Of a stretch of 64,000 nucleotides of DNA, positions 9,293-17,958 are shown piece after piece. Positions within the stretch are counted from its first letter, which is position 1; the number at the start of each line of letters is the position of its first letter. Source of the DNA: Hydrotalea sp. GTDB taxonomy: Bacteria > Bacteroidota > Bacteroidia > Chitinophagales > Chitinophagaceae. The stretch covers positions 356,042 to 420,041 of the forward strand of contig JAKRSC010000024.1 of assembly GCA_022402565.1 (NCBI GenBank), in the 5' to 3' direction. The translations under genes were made by a program, and so were the position numbers. The notes beneath the pieces were generated by a model. That model did not search any database, was not told the origin of the DNA, and saw only the letters and a list, made by a program, of their open reading frames with translations.

Positions 9293-10564
9293 ATGGAATT
9301 ACAATCAATCAAAAACAGGTTTGGTATCATAGGCAACTCGCCATCGCTCAACCATGCTTTGAATACGGCTGTGCAAGTAGCTTCAACCGACTTGTCGGTT
9401 TTGATCGTAGGAGAAAGCGGTGTAGGTAAAGAAGTATTTTCTCAAATTATTCATGCGCTTTCAGCAAGAAAGCACAACTCATTTATTGCAGTTAACTGCG
9501 GTGCAATACCAGAGGGTACAATAGATTCTGAATTATTTGGACACGAAAAGGGTGCATTCACAGGTGCTGTAGATAGCAGAAAAGGATATTTTGAAACAGT
9601 AAATGGCGGCACTATTTTCTTAGATGAAATTGGTGAAATGCCATTAGGCACACAGGCTCGTTTACTGCGTGTTTTAGAAACTGGTGAATTCATTCGTGTT
9701 GGATCATCAAAAGTTCAAAAGACCGATGTACGTGTAATTGCAGCAACGAATAGAGAACTTTTAGAATTCACACAAAAAGGAAGATTCCGTGAGGACCTTT
9801 ATTATCGTTTAAGTACAGTACCTATTCGAGTACCATCGCTGCGCGATAGAAAAGAAGATATTTATTTATTGTTCAGAAAATTCGTAGTTGACTTTGCTGA
9901 ACGATACAAAACACAGCCTGTTCAACTACAGGAAGACGCTAAACAGCTTCTTACTCAGTATACATTCCCTGGTAATGTAAGAGAACTTAAAAACCTAGCA
10001 GAACAGTTATCTGTATTGAGTACAAATCAGCAAGTAACGGCAATTGAATTAAGTAAATTTTTACCCAAACATCAAGAAAAAAATAATTTGCCTGTATTAG
10101 CTGGACAAACAGGTGGCGCAGAGTTTGCTAATGAGCGCGAACTGCTGTATAAGCTATTCTTCGACATGAAGAAAGATGTGACTGAGCTGAAAAAAATGTT
10201 TCTTGAAATCTTGCAAAATCCATCTATTGCTCCGGCAGCAGCACAATATACGCAGCACTCTTTACTTAGCGATTTATCTTTGCCAGTAACACATGGTGAT
10301 GCAGTTACACATTCTGCTCCAGCAGCATATAACAGTAGCTATGTACCTAATGAATCTTCGGCTGCAGTCATTCTAACTCATGATGAATTACATCAACATG
10401 AAGAAGTTGAAGAGTCACTCAATATCATGGATAAAGAAAAGGAACTAATCATAAAAGCGCTTAGAAAACATAAAGGAAAAAGAAGAGATGCTTCCATTGA
10501 TTTAGGCATTAGCGAACGAACGCTCTACCGAAAACTAAAAGAGTACGACATAGAAAATTTATAA
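9293..10564 (+). CDS. Sigma-54-dependent enhancer-binding protein lacking a receiver domain
   Basis: A transcription activator that uses ATP hydrolysis to open sigma-54 promoters. The AAA+ domain starts almost at the N-terminus: Walker A GESGVGKE (40-47), the sigma-54 contact loop GAFTGA (87-92) and Walker B GTIFLDEIGE (106-115), with an arginine-finger region after. A Fis-type helix-turn-helix ends the protein (KHKGKRRDASIDLGISERTLYRKL). There is no N-terminal receiver, PAS or GAF domain, so the activity is not gated by a fused sensor. A roughly 100-residue low-complexity linker (about 270-370) separates AAA+ and HTH. It lies between miaB and lptE with gaps of 6 and 11 bp, an arrangement I recall as common in Bacteroidota. 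Targets unknown. Confidence 0.92.
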   Translation: MELQSIKNRFGIIGNSPSLNHALNTAVQVASTDLSVLIVGESGVGKEVFSQIIHALSARKHNSFIAVNCGAIPEGTIDSELFGHEKGAFTGAVDSRKGYFETVNGGTIFLDEIGEMPLGTQARLLRVLETGEFIRVGSSKVQKTDVRVIAATNRELLEFTQKGRFREDLYYRLSTVPIRVPSLRDRKEDIYLLFRKFVVDFAERYKTQPVQLQEDAKQLLTQYTFPGNVRELKNLAEQLSVLSTNQQVTAIELSKFLPKHQEKNNLPVLAGQTGGAEFANERELLYKLFFDMKKDVTELKKMFLEILQNPSIAPAAAQYTQHSLLSDLSLPVTHGDAVTHSAPAAYNSSYVPNESSAAVILTHDELHQHEEVEESLNIMDKEKELIIKALRKHKGKRRDASIDLGISERTLYRKLKEYDIENL

Positions 10565-10575
10565 TATCCATTTAC

Positions 10576-11094
10576 ATGACTCGAATTGTAACTTTTATAC
10601 CGTTGCGCTTTTTTTTGCTTTTTAGCATTGCAGCTCTCTTAGGTGGGTGTGGAATTTATTCATTTAAAGATGCTACAGTTCCACCTGATGTAAAAACTAT
10701 CAAAATTGGTTTCTTTGAAAATAAAGCGCGATATGTAAATCCTGAGTTGAGTCCCCGATTAACAGATCGACTTCAGCAAAAAATTACCAACCAAACAAAA
10801 CTTACCAGAACCAACTCCGATGATGCACACTACCAAGTTAGTGGATATGTGAGCGACTATTCTGTTACAACTACAGCCGTAGGTGGTCAACAAGCAACTA
10901 CTAACCGACTTACAGTGGGCGTTCACGTGGTTCTGCGCAAGACTTTAGAGAATAAAACTGAAGAATTTGATATTAGTCGCGCATTCGACTTTTCAGCAAA
11001 CTTATCACTCCAACAGGCTGAAGGGGCTTTGCTCGATGAAATATTGAGGAATTTAACTGATGAAATCTTTAATAAGATCTTTTCCAACTGGTAA
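10576..11094 (+). CDS. lptE: LPS-assembly lipoprotein LptE
   Basis: Outer-membrane lipoprotein that plugs the LptD barrel and helps place lipopolysaccharide in the outer leaflet. A lipobox LLGGC puts the lipidated cysteine at residue 25. The mature start GIYSFKDATVPPDVKTIKIGFFENKA and the later region TNRLTVGVHVVL fit the short Bacteroidota LptE family. 172 aa. Shares an operon with secG and the sigma-54 activator, so envelope-export functions are grouped here. Confidence 0.85.
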   Translation: MTRIVTFIPLRFFLLFSIAALLGGCGIYSFKDATVPPDVKTIKIGFFENKARYVNPELSPRLTDRLQQKITNQTKLTRTNSDDAHYQVSGYVSDYSVTTTAVGGQQATTNRLTVGVHVVLRKTLENKTEEFDISRAFDFSANLSLQQAEGALLDEILRNLTDEIFNKIFSNW

Positions 11095-11115
11095 GCTTAT
11101 AGTATTTTTAACCGC

Positions 11116-12189
11116 ATGAACCCATTGTTGCAGAAAACTTTACAGCACCTTACAGGTGAAAACCAAATAGAGCAGGTCTCTGAAGAAACCTTGCGTCAGT
11201 TGGTTCAACAGTTCCCATTTCTGGGGCCTGCGAGACTTTTACTTGCTTACAAAACAAAGGGGGCAAGAGATCACCATCATTCTAAAGAAAATAACCAATT
11301 GGCTGCACTTTACTTCTGCAACCAGCATTGGCTGCATTATCTGCTTAATGATGAGGCGCCTCAAGAAATCACACATCAGCCGGTATTTTCATTTCCTTCT
11401 AATAATCTTGTCGTTCCAGATGAGCTTCCTGTAGGAGCTCCTACAATGAGATTGGCCAGTCTAACTGCTACTCCACCCTCAGACACCCCAGTTGAAACAG
11501 CTAGCTTTGAAACTACCGTAGAAGTGCCTACTTTGGAAGCATACAAAGCAATGATGAATGGCAATACCCCACCGAACACACCGCCTACACCTACTCCATC
11601 GGCTTCTGAAGAAACAAAGCCAATCGTTCTTGAATCGAAAGAAAATATAGCACCACCAACAATCGCTCCAGAAGAACCTGAACATAATCCTTTTCTTGAG
11701 AAGGTACAATCGAAGCAGCAGTCTTCAGAAGAAGATGCTAATAATAAAATTGCGGCCATATTACAAGCTCAATTAGAAGCTTTTAAGCAACCAGTAGCTG
11801 AAAATGAATCAATTGTGACCCCTCAGGCACATCATATGGTGGATTATTTTGAGTCGCAGGGTATCAAAATTGATTTGACCCAAATACCGCAGGATAAGCT
11901 GACGGCCAAACTCCGCAAATTCACCGACTGGCTTAGGCAAATGAAAAACCATAATCCTAATCCTGTTGACCTAGGAACCGATCCTGCCTTGGAAACAGCT
12001 GTATCCGCCATAGCCCAAACTTCTAATGAAATGAAAGAAGTTGTAACAGAAACCATGGCTGATGTATTGTTAAAACAAGGGCAAGTTGATAAGGCCATAC
12101 AGCTCTACATTAAATTAAGTTTTTTAAATCCTGAAAAATCGGCTTACTTTGCCGCCAAAATTCAAGAGCTGAAAGGCATTGAAAAATAG
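11116..12189 (+). CDS. Conserved hypothetical protein, TPR-like C-terminus
   Basis: Function not recognised. 357 aa without a signal peptide or membrane segment. The N-terminal 80 residues are helical (VSEETLRQLVQQFPFLGPARL, then a histidine-rich patch around DHHHSKEN). Residues about 95-190 are rich in Pro, Thr and Glu and look disordered. The C-terminal 40 residues (MADVLLKQGQVDKAIQLYIK and following) resemble one tetratricopeptide repeat, suggesting a cytoplasmic protein-binding role. Situated 21 bp after lptE and 18 bp before secG, so a link to envelope biogenesis is plausible by context only. Confidence 0.75.
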   Translation: MNPLLQKTLQHLTGENQIEQVSEETLRQLVQQFPFLGPARLLLAYKTKGARDHHHSKENNQLAALYFCNQHWLHYLLNDEAPQEITHQPVFSFPSNNLVVPDELPVGAPTMRLASLTATPPSDTPVETASFETTVEVPTLEAYKAMMNGNTPPNTPPTPTPSASEETKPIVLESKENIAPPTIAPEEPEHNPFLEKVQSKQQSSEEDANNKIAAILQAQLEAFKQPVAENESIVTPQAHHMVDYFESQGIKIDLTQIPQDKLTAKLRKFTDWLRQMKNHNPNPVDLGTDPALETAVSAIAQTSNEMKEVVTETMADVLLKQGQVDKAIQLYIKLSFLNPEKSAYFAAKIQELKGIEK

Positions 12190-12207
12190 AGAACTCTTAT
12201 AAAATAA

Positions 12208-12555
12208 TTGAATATGACCATTTTGTTTTTGATTTTAGTTGTAGTTGCAGCTGTTGCATTAGGATTTGTAATTCTAGTTCAAAACCCTAAAGGTGGCGGA
12301 TTGGCTGGTAATGTAGGCGGACTAGGTAACCAACTGATGGGTGTAAAGCAAACCACAGATGTATTAGAAAAAGGTACTTGGATTTTTGCATCTGCTATTG
12401 CTGTTTTAGCTCTTTTTTCCTCCATCTTTTTGAAAGGTGGTACTGGTGCATCTGAAAATGAATTATTGAAAAAAGTTAACACCAATACAGCCCCTGCTAC
12501 TGCTCCAATGCAACCTGCACCGGCTCCAGCAAGCGCAGATACCAATAAAAAGTAA
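12208..12555 (+). CDS. secG: Preprotein translocase subunit SecG
   Basis: Small inner-membrane subunit of SecYEG that assists SecA-driven export. Two membrane helices are visible, at residues about 1-21 and 55-75, separated by the family loop VLVQNPKGGGLAGNVGGLG. The C-terminal 40 residues are an Ala/Pro/Thr-rich tail typical of Bacteroidota SecG. 115 aa. Last gene of the miaB operon, with a strong terminator 22 bp beyond. Confidence 0.95.
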   Translation: MNMTILFLILVVVAAVALGFVILVQNPKGGGLAGNVGGLGNQLMGVKQTTDVLEKGTWIFASAIAVLALFSSIFLKGGTGASENELLKKVNTNTAPATAPMQPAPAPASADTNKK

Positions 12556-12577
12556 TCTCTCTTTTTTACAATATTGT

Positions 12578-12605
12578 AACCCCATCGAATTCGATGGGGT
12601 TTTTT
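12578..12605 (+). terminator. Rho-independent terminator after secG
   Basis: AACCCCATCGAA and TTCGATGGGGTT form a perfect inverted repeat followed by a T-run. It closes the miaB-secG operon. Confidence 0.92.
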
Positions 12606-12632
12606 GTTAATTTTCCACCTAGTTAGATTAAT

Positions 12633-13709
12633 ATGAATCAGAAGAAATCTAAGAAAAGGAAATCATCACAACAACCGCAATGGTGGAAGAAATTACTTAC
12701 CGTATTAGGCATAATCATTTTGCTAGGAGCTTGGTGTATCTGGCTTATTCTAGGTCCAGCTACTTCCTTTAATGAAAATGAAAAGGCCGTTTATTTATAC
12801 GCTGAAGATTGTGTACCCGGTAAACTTGAAGATAAATTAAAAAATGAAGGGGTAATGACCAACCCTTGGATGATGAAATGGTTAGCTGGGCCTCTCAATT
12901 TGTGGACTAAGATTCAACCTGGAAAATATACCATTCAAAGAAACCAAAGTCTTCTTCAAACCCTGCGTATGTTACGTAATAACCGACAAACAGAAGTACG
13001 CTGGGTAATTAAAAAAATAAGAACACCGGAACAATTTGCTGGAATCGTTGGAAAACTATTCTCTACAGATAGCCTTACCTGCTTGAACTTTATTTCAAGT
13101 GCAGATGCACTATCATCATTTGGAGTAAATCCAGATCAGTTCATGACCTTAATTTTTCCAGATACATATTTTTTCTATTGGAATACCTCCATTGATAAAA
13201 TCATAGAAAAAATAGCCGAGCAAAGAAATACCTATTGGGCAACTAATGACAGAATGGAATTGGCTGCAAAAAAAGGATTGACTCCTGAACAAGTTTATAC
13301 ACTTGCTTCAATTGTTGAAGAAGAAACTTACAATGACGCAGAAAAAGGAAAAGTTGCAAGTGTCTACATGAATAGATTGAAAAAGGGCATGCCTCTTGGC
13401 GCAGATCCTACCATAAAATTTGCATTACGGGACTTTGGTTTGAAAAGAATTTTACATGGACACTTACAAGTGGCATCACCATATAACACATATCGAAATA
13501 AAGGCTTGCCACCAGGCCCCATTTGTACTCCGGGAAAAGCTAGCCTAGATGCAGTTTTAAATGCTCCTGAAACTAATTATTTGTTTTTTGTAGCAAACAG
13601 TGATTTTAGCCAGAATCATGTATTCACTTCAAACTATCAAGACCATTTAAAATACGCCAAACTATACCAGCAAGCCCTGAATGAACGATATAAAAAAGCC
13701 AATCCTTGA
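12633..13709 (+). CDS. mltG: Endolytic peptidoglycan transglycosylase MltG
   Basis: Inner-membrane lytic transglycosylase that cuts nascent glycan strands and so sets strand length. A Lys/Gln-rich cytoplasmic head (1-20) precedes one membrane helix (about 21-41). A LysM-like region follows, then the YceG catalytic domain. The motif LASIVEEET places the catalytic glutamate at E229, equivalent to E218 of E. coli MltG, and GMPLGADPTIKFAL and NKGLPPGPICTPG are family blocks. 358 aa. It overlaps the next gene's TTG start, suggesting coupling. Confidence 0.95.
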   Translation: MNQKKSKKRKSSQQPQWWKKLLTVLGIIILLGAWCIWLILGPATSFNENEKAVYLYAEDCVPGKLEDKLKNEGVMTNPWMMKWLAGPLNLWTKIQPGKYTIQRNQSLLQTLRMLRNNRQTEVRWVIKKIRTPEQFAGIVGKLFSTDSLTCLNFISSADALSSFGVNPDQFMTLIFPDTYFFYWNTSIDKIIEKIAEQRNTYWATNDRMELAAKKGLTPEQVYTLASIVEEETYNDAEKGKVASVYMNRLKKGMPLGADPTIKFALRDFGLKRILHGHLQVASPYNTYRNKGLPPGPICTPGKASLDAVLNAPETNYLFFVANSDFSQNHVFTSNYQDHLKYAKLYQQALNERYKKANP

Positions 13710-14656
13710 TAAAAATTCAAAGAATTATATTAACTAGTCCACCTGTAGCTTTTACAATTCGTAAAAGTAAAAAGTTAACCCTACCCGGATTTCAGGGGTT
13801 ATCGTTATATGATGTAGTGTACTTTTTTATAAATCAAATTAATCGTGTTGGATTAAATGAACGCGCTTCAGCGATTTCATTCAATACCTTACTAGCATTA
13901 CCCCCAGCCTGTATTTTTTTGTTTACCTTATTACCCTACGTTCCAGCTTCTGAGTTAATTCATAAGGAAATTCTTGGCATTTTAAGTGAATTTGCCCCCA
14001 CTCCTTCGGCTTCTGAAATGATCCAAAGTTTTATAAATGATTTTTTTCAGCCAAGAACTGGATTACTATCTTTTGGTTTTCTATTGGCCATCTTTTATGC
14101 TTCTAATGCTATGATGGGCATGATTAATACTTTTGATAAGTCTATTCGTGAGCGGAAAGGTTTTTTTCTGCAAAAACGATTGAAGGCGATTCAATTGACT
14201 TTCATTTTAACGCTATTGGTAATTGTATCTGGATTTGTACTAGTTGCACAGGAAGCTGTTATAAAATGGTTATTGGGTTTTCAGTCGAGTAAAAGTATTT
14301 CATGGTGGCCATATGTTCGTTGGACTATGCTCATTCTAATCATATTTTTAAGCATTGCTTTCATTTATAGATTTGGACCTTCTGTGAAAAAGAAATGGAA
14401 GTTAGCTTCGCCTGGGGCACTTTTAAGTACCAGCTTAATTTTATTAACGACCCTTGCATTTTCTTATTGGGTAAATAATTTCGGCACCTATAATACACTT
14501 TATGGATCTGTGGGTACTATTTTAGTATTGATGTTGATTATATACTTCAATGCTATGATTATCCTTATTGGCTTTGAATTGAACGTGAGTATAACTTATT
14601 TACTGGCTGAATCTGAGAAAAGAAAGCTAAAAATTATGGATGGTTTGGACAATTAA
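13706..14656 (+). CDS. YihY/BrkB family inner-membrane protein
   Basis: Polytopic membrane protein of the YihY/BrkB family, whose biochemical role is not established (an early ribonuclease BN assignment was withdrawn). The signature region GLNERASAISFNTLLALPPA and about six hydrophobic helices are visible, ending NAMIILIGFELNVSI. The only plausible start is TTG at 13706, which overlaps the mltG TGA; the next in-frame Met lies over 100 residues in, inside the fold. 316 aa. The TTG start and overlap imply translation coupled to mltG. Confidence 0.85.
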   Translation: MIKIQRIILTSPPVAFTIRKSKKLTLPGFQGLSLYDVVYFFINQINRVGLNERASAISFNTLLALPPACIFLFTLLPYVPASELIHKEILGILSEFAPTPSASEMIQSFINDFFQPRTGLLSFGFLLAIFYASNAMMGMINTFDKSIRERKGFFLQKRLKAIQLTFILTLLVIVSGFVLVAQEAVIKWLLGFQSSKSISWWPYVRWTMLILIIFLSIAFIYRFGPSVKKKWKLASPGALLSTSLILLTTLAFSYWVNNFGTYNTLYGSVGTILVLMLIIYFNAMIILIGFELNVSITYLLAESEKRKLKIMDGLDN

Positions 14657-14696
14657 AGAGTATTTGTCAATTTCGGTACCTAAACTTTGATTTCTA

Positions 14697-15302
14697 ATGA
14701 AACAATTACTTTTATCAATGATGGCTCTTGCCATATCTTGGAACATCCTCCAAGCACAAAGCATGCAATCAATTGCTGTTGGAACCAAAGCACCTAAGGT
14801 TGATGTTAAAATGAAAGACGTTTCGGGTAAAGATGTATCCATAAAGGATATGATGCAAGAAAATGGTGTGTTGGTTATGTTTAGCTGTAACACTTGTCCT
14901 TATGTTATTAAAAACCAAGACAGAACAAAAGATATTGCAGCTTATGCATTGAATAAAAAAGTGGGCGTTATTGTTTTGAATCCTAATGAAGCATACCGAA
15001 AAGGAGAAGATTCTTATTCTGCCATGCAGGAATATGCTAAAGCACAGCAATATAACTGGCCTTATGTAGTAGATCAAAATCACCAAGTTGCAGATGCTTA
15101 TGGAGCAACAAAAACCCCAGAAATTTTCTTAATCAACAAAGAAGGTACTGTTGTTTATAAAGGAGCTATTGATGACAGTCCAGCAGATGCTAAAAAAGTT
15201 GAACGTATTCATCTGAGATATGCTATTGATGAAATGGTAACAAAAAAAGATATTGCCGTTAAGGAAAGTAAATCGGTTGGATGTACCATAAAAAGGCTAT
15301 AA
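14697..15302 (+). CDS. Secreted redoxin/thioredoxin-fold protein
   Basis: Exported thiol-redox protein of the AhpC/TSA-redoxin group. A signal peptide ends at LQAQ (about residue 21). After the redoxin start (VGTKAPKVDV) comes the active motif SCNTCPYV with C64 and C67, a C-x-x-C variant seen in a redoxin subgroup that reads CxxCPY. GATKTPEIFLI is the cis-proline loop. 201 aa with a third cysteine near the C-terminus (VGCTIKRL). Peroxiredoxin versus thiol-disulfide oxidoreductase activity cannot be told apart by sequence. Confidence 0.85.
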   Translation: MKQLLLSMMALAISWNILQAQSMQSIAVGTKAPKVDVKMKDVSGKDVSIKDMMQENGVLVMFSCNTCPYVIKNQDRTKDIAAYALNKKVGVIVLNPNEAYRKGEDSYSAMQEYAKAQQYNWPYVVDQNHQVADAYGATKTPEIFLINKEGTVVYKGAIDDSPADAKKVERIHLRYAIDEMVTKKDIAVKESKSVGCTIKRL

Positions 15303-15304
15303 TA

Positions 15305-15338
15305 AAAAGGCTGTCGAAATTACCGACAGCCTTTTTCA
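15305..15338. terminator. Bidirectional terminator
   Basis: AAAAGGCTGTCG and CGACAGCCTTTTT pair around a 7-base loop. With A-rich and T-rich arms it can serve both the redoxin gene (plus) and the convergent TlpA-like gene (minus). Confidence 0.88.
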
Positions 15339-15362
15339 TATATTTTAGATTGTAATCAGTAA

Positions 15363-15854
15363 TCACTTCTCCCCTACCAATTTCTTCAGTTCTAATGCTA
15401 ACCTTGGTTCTGGAATTTGATGTCCAATAAATAAGCGATAGTTAAATGCTTTGTTTACAAAAACAGTTGCTGGAATTGCACCACTCCAAGTAGAATCAAT
15501 TGCTGGACAAAATTCATCTGCATTTGTTTCATCTAGCCATGCTAAAGAAGATCGATATCCTTTCTTCTTTGCAAATGCAATAATACCATTCGGATAATCT
15601 TCTTCAAAATCTAAGCTTACCAACAGCAGTCGAACTTTGTCTTTTGCATATTCAGCAACTGCTTTTTCAAACCATGGAATCTCTTCCACACATGGCTTAC
15701 ACCAGCTCGCCCAAAAGTTTACTACCAAAGGGACAGTAGCCGTATCCATATATTTCACCACATCTTGAATTTTATATTTGGCTACTTGTTGACTATTAGC
15801 CGCATGAAAGAAAAATATCATGCACAAGATCAATATTTGCTTTTTCATATTCAT
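15363..15854 (-). CDS. TlpA-like thioredoxin family protein
   Basis: Exported thioredoxin-fold protein. The signal peptide ends HAANSQQ. The active site is FWASWCKPCVEE (W-C-K-P-C), the TlpA/ResA type, and IPATVFVN supplies the cis-proline loop. I place the start at the ATG at 15854, which overlaps the trmH TGA as ATGA; an ATG at 15848 is also possible, whereas an upstream in-frame Met at 15869 lies inside trmH. About 163 aa. It ends a minus-strand operon of epimerase, trmH and this gene. It may reduce periplasmic disulfides, for example in cytochrome maturation. Confidence 0.87.
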   Translation of the reverse strand: MNMKKQILILCMIFFFHAANSQQVAKYKIQDVVKYMDTATVPLVVNFWASWCKPCVEEIPWFEKAVAEYAKDKVRLLLVSLDFEEDYPNGIIAFAKKKGYRSSLAWLDETNADEFCPAIDSTWSGAIPATVFVNKAFNYRLFIGHQIPEPRLALELKKLVGEK

Positions 15855-16435
15855 TCGTTTAATCCCCATTGACTCTGTAAAGTATTCATCTCATTATTGC
15901 TTAATCCACTTTGTTCATAATGCCCTGCTATAGATTTTTGTCTGTATGCTTCATAAATAGATACTGCACAAGCAACAGAAATATTTAAACTTTGTATCAT
16001 ACCTACTTGTGGAATAATAAAGTTACCATCTGCCATTTGAATAACCTCTTTACTTACACCAACATGCTCATTTCCGAATACTAATGCAATAGATTCTGTA
16101 AAATTTATTTCATACAATGAAACTGCATCCGTTGCTAAATGTGTTGTAAAAATTTTATGATATTTTCTTCTAAGAGCATGAAAACAAGTAACCGGATCAT
16201 CAAAGTGATGAATAGTTAACCATTTTGCAGCACTACTACTACTTTTTGCACCAAACTTTTCGTGTCTTGGGATACGTGTATTTAGAATATAAATATCTTG
16301 AATCCCTACAGCATCACAACTACGCATGACAGCCGAAATATTATGTGGATCATGCACATTTTCCATCACAACTGTTAAATTGTTTTGCCTTTTATTTAAC
16401 ACGCTTTGCAATCGGTTGGTTCTTTCTGGGGTCAT
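15851..16435 (-). CDS. trmH: tRNA (guanosine(18)-2'-O)-methyltransferase family (TrmH/SpoU)
   Basis: SPOUT-class enzyme that methylates the 2'-OH of a tRNA guanosine, G18 in TrmH. The N-terminus TPERTNRLQSVLNKRQNNLT and VMENVHDPHNISAVMRSCDA closely follow E. coli TrmH. The knot motifs FGNEHVGVSKEV and IPQVGMIQSLNISVA, which bind SAM, are complete. 194 aa. Four bases downstream of the epimerase gene and overlapping the TlpA-like gene. Position specificity is inferred from overall TrmH resemblance. Confidence 0.9.
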   Translation of the reverse strand: MTPERTNRLQSVLNKRQNNLTVVMENVHDPHNISAVMRSCDAVGIQDIYILNTRIPRHEKFGAKSSSSAAKWLTIHHFDDPVTCFHALRRKYHKIFTTHLATDAVSLYEINFTESIALVFGNEHVGVSKEVIQMADGNFIIPQVGMIQSLNISVACAVSIYEAYRQKSIAGHYEQSGLSNNEMNTLQSQWGLNE

Positions 16436-16438
16436 AAT

Positions 16439-17473
16439 TTATGATTGTTGCGCTGGAAATTTTACTTGAATGCCTAATCCAGGTGTATTACTTAACTGAA
16501 TATGTCCATCTGGTAAATAGTCTAAGCCAGTACCATGAACCATGGTTTGCAATAGCGGTCCATCCATATCTACAAAGTCAAGTTGTGGTAAGAAATGTGC
16601 TATAGCCGCCGAACCAATAATATTCTCATTCATACTACCCATCATTACTTGCATACCTAGTTTCTTTGCTTCTTCAATCATTCTCAAAGCAGGAGTTGGA
16701 CCACTACATTTAGTAAGCTTAATATTAATGCCATGGTAATGTCCAGCACATCTAGCAACATCAGATTCAAACACACAGCTTTCATCTGCAAATAGAGGAA
16801 TAGGTGAAACTTCCTTGAGCTGCTTCATACCTTCCCAATTGTCTTTTGCTAAAGGTTGTTCAACTAATTCAACTCCTAATTCATGCAATAAAGGGAGTTT
16901 TTCCAATGCCTCTTCTGTTGTCCAACCTGCATTTGCATCTACCCGAATAGCAGCATTTGAATGATTTCTTAATAATCGAATGATCTCTATATCATCAGAT
17001 GTACCCAATTTCACTTTATAAATAGGCCAAGGATTGGCTTTCATTTTCTCTAACATAGTTTCGGGAGCATCAATTCCTAAAGTATAGTCGGTTGGAGGAC
17101 AATGCGTCCATTCTGTTCCCCACAATTTATATAAAGGCTGTTTACGCATTTTACCAAACAAATCCCAAGCAGCCATATCTAAAGCAGCCACTAAAAAAGG
17201 GTCATTAGGAAGTAAATGATGCAGATAATGCCAATATCGAGCGGGATCGGTCAGTGCAAATTTTTCGATCTGGGTTTTCTTTTTTTCCACTACCTCAACC
17301 ATTGCATCTACAGAAACATTGTAATAAGTAATGGCAGGGGCCTCTCCAAAACCCATAAATGGTCCAAGTTCGAGAGCCACAACCAAGGCGGGTTGATGGG
17401 TTTTAGTTCTGCCACCAGAAATGGTAAAAGGGTAAATGAAGGGTGTTTCCACTACTTTATAATGCAATTTCAT
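16439..17473 (-). CDS. Dipeptide epimerase (L-Ala-D/L-Glu epimerase-like), enolase superfamily
   Basis: Enolase-superfamily protein of the muconate lactonizing subgroup. It has the lysine motif YKVKLG, the metal ligands D in RVDANAGW, E in VELVEQPL and D in LFADESC, and a second general base lysine in INIKLTKCSG. The capping N-terminus contains FTISGGRTKTHQPAL, typical of L-Ala-D/L-Glu epimerases that recycle murein peptides. The sequence IGSAAIAHFLPQLDFVDMDG is the C-terminal specificity block. 344 aa. Other dipeptide specificities occur in this group, so the precise substrate is uncertain. First gene of the trmH operon. Confidence 0.88.
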   Translation of the reverse strand: MKLHYKVVETPFIYPFTISGGRTKTHQPALVVALELGPFMGFGEAPAITYYNVSVDAMVEVVEKKKTQIEKFALTDPARYWHYLHHLLPNDPFLVAALDMAAWDLFGKMRKQPLYKLWGTEWTHCPPTDYTLGIDAPETMLEKMKANPWPIYKVKLGTSDDIEIIRLLRNHSNAAIRVDANAGWTTEEALEKLPLLHELGVELVEQPLAKDNWEGMKQLKEVSPIPLFADESCVFESDVARCAGHYHGINIKLTKCSGPTPALRMIEEAKKLGMQVMMGSMNENIIGSAAIAHFLPQLDFVDMDGPLLQTMVHGTGLDYLPDGHIQLSNTPGLGIQVKFPAQQS

Positions 17474-17617
17474 ACTGCAAGATATTAGCTACTTGAATTT
17501 TAAATTGCTAATATTGTGCAGTAAGAGACCATAAAAAGACGAAACTCCTTATAACAAATTGATTATCAACACTCACAGGAATTCAAGTTTTTTTATGGAA
17601 TTTTAGAAATATCCTCT

Positions 17618-17625
17618 TACCTTTG
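17618..17625 (+). promoter_or_regulatory. Probable -7 element of rpsT
   Basis: TACCTTTG matches TAnnTTTG and ends 30 bp before the rpsT ATG at 17656. The in-frame ATG at 17623 overlaps this element, which argues against that start. Confidence 0.6.
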
Positions 17626-17655
17626 CCCTCCAATTTTATAGAAATTCATTTTAAT

Positions 17656-17904
17656 ATGGCAAATCACAAGGCTACCAAAAAAGATACCCGTCAGGCAGCA
17701 AAAAGAAGAGATCGCAACCGCTATTATGGTAAAACAACCCGTAATGCCATTCGCGACATGAAAGAAAAAGATGGCAGTGCTTATACTGAGCAACTACCTA
17801 ACGTAATTTCTATGATTGACAAACTAGCTAAGCGTGGTATTATTCATAAGAATAAGGCAGCAAACCTAAAGAGCAAGTTATCAAAGAAAGCTAAAGCAGC
17901 TTAA
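17656..17904 (+). CDS. rpsT: 30S ribosomal protein S20
   Basis: Binds 16S rRNA early in small-subunit assembly. The start MANHKATKKDTRQAAKRR is the family N-terminus, so ATG 17656 is chosen over an in-frame ATG 33 bp upstream. The 82-residue protein is highly basic, with the expected helices and the RGIIHKNKAANLKSKLSKK C-terminus. Single gene with a promoter and a terminator. Confidence 0.97.
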   Translation: MANHKATKKDTRQAAKRRDRNRYYGKTTRNAIRDMKEKDGSAYTEQLPNVISMIDKLAKRGIIHKNKAANLKSKLSKKAKAA

Positions 17905-17925
17905 TCTAGCTGAACTAACATATTC

Positions 17926-17958
17926 AATCCGATAGGTGAAAACTTATCGGATTTTTTT
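17926..17958 (+). terminator. Rho-independent terminator after rpsT
   Basis: AATCCGATA and TATCGGATT pair across a 10-base loop and are followed by seven T. It abuts the stop of the convergent PAS gene at 17957. Confidence 0.88.

Noticed and set aside
11376-11759. Antisense 127-codon frame within the conserved hypothetical gene
   Set aside because: It is the shadow of the Pro/Thr-rich segment of the plus-strand gene, with low-complexity sequence and no promoter or homologous features.
13706-14656. Ribonuclease BN
   Set aside because: The old name for this membrane family was withdrawn; true RNase BN is a different, soluble protein.
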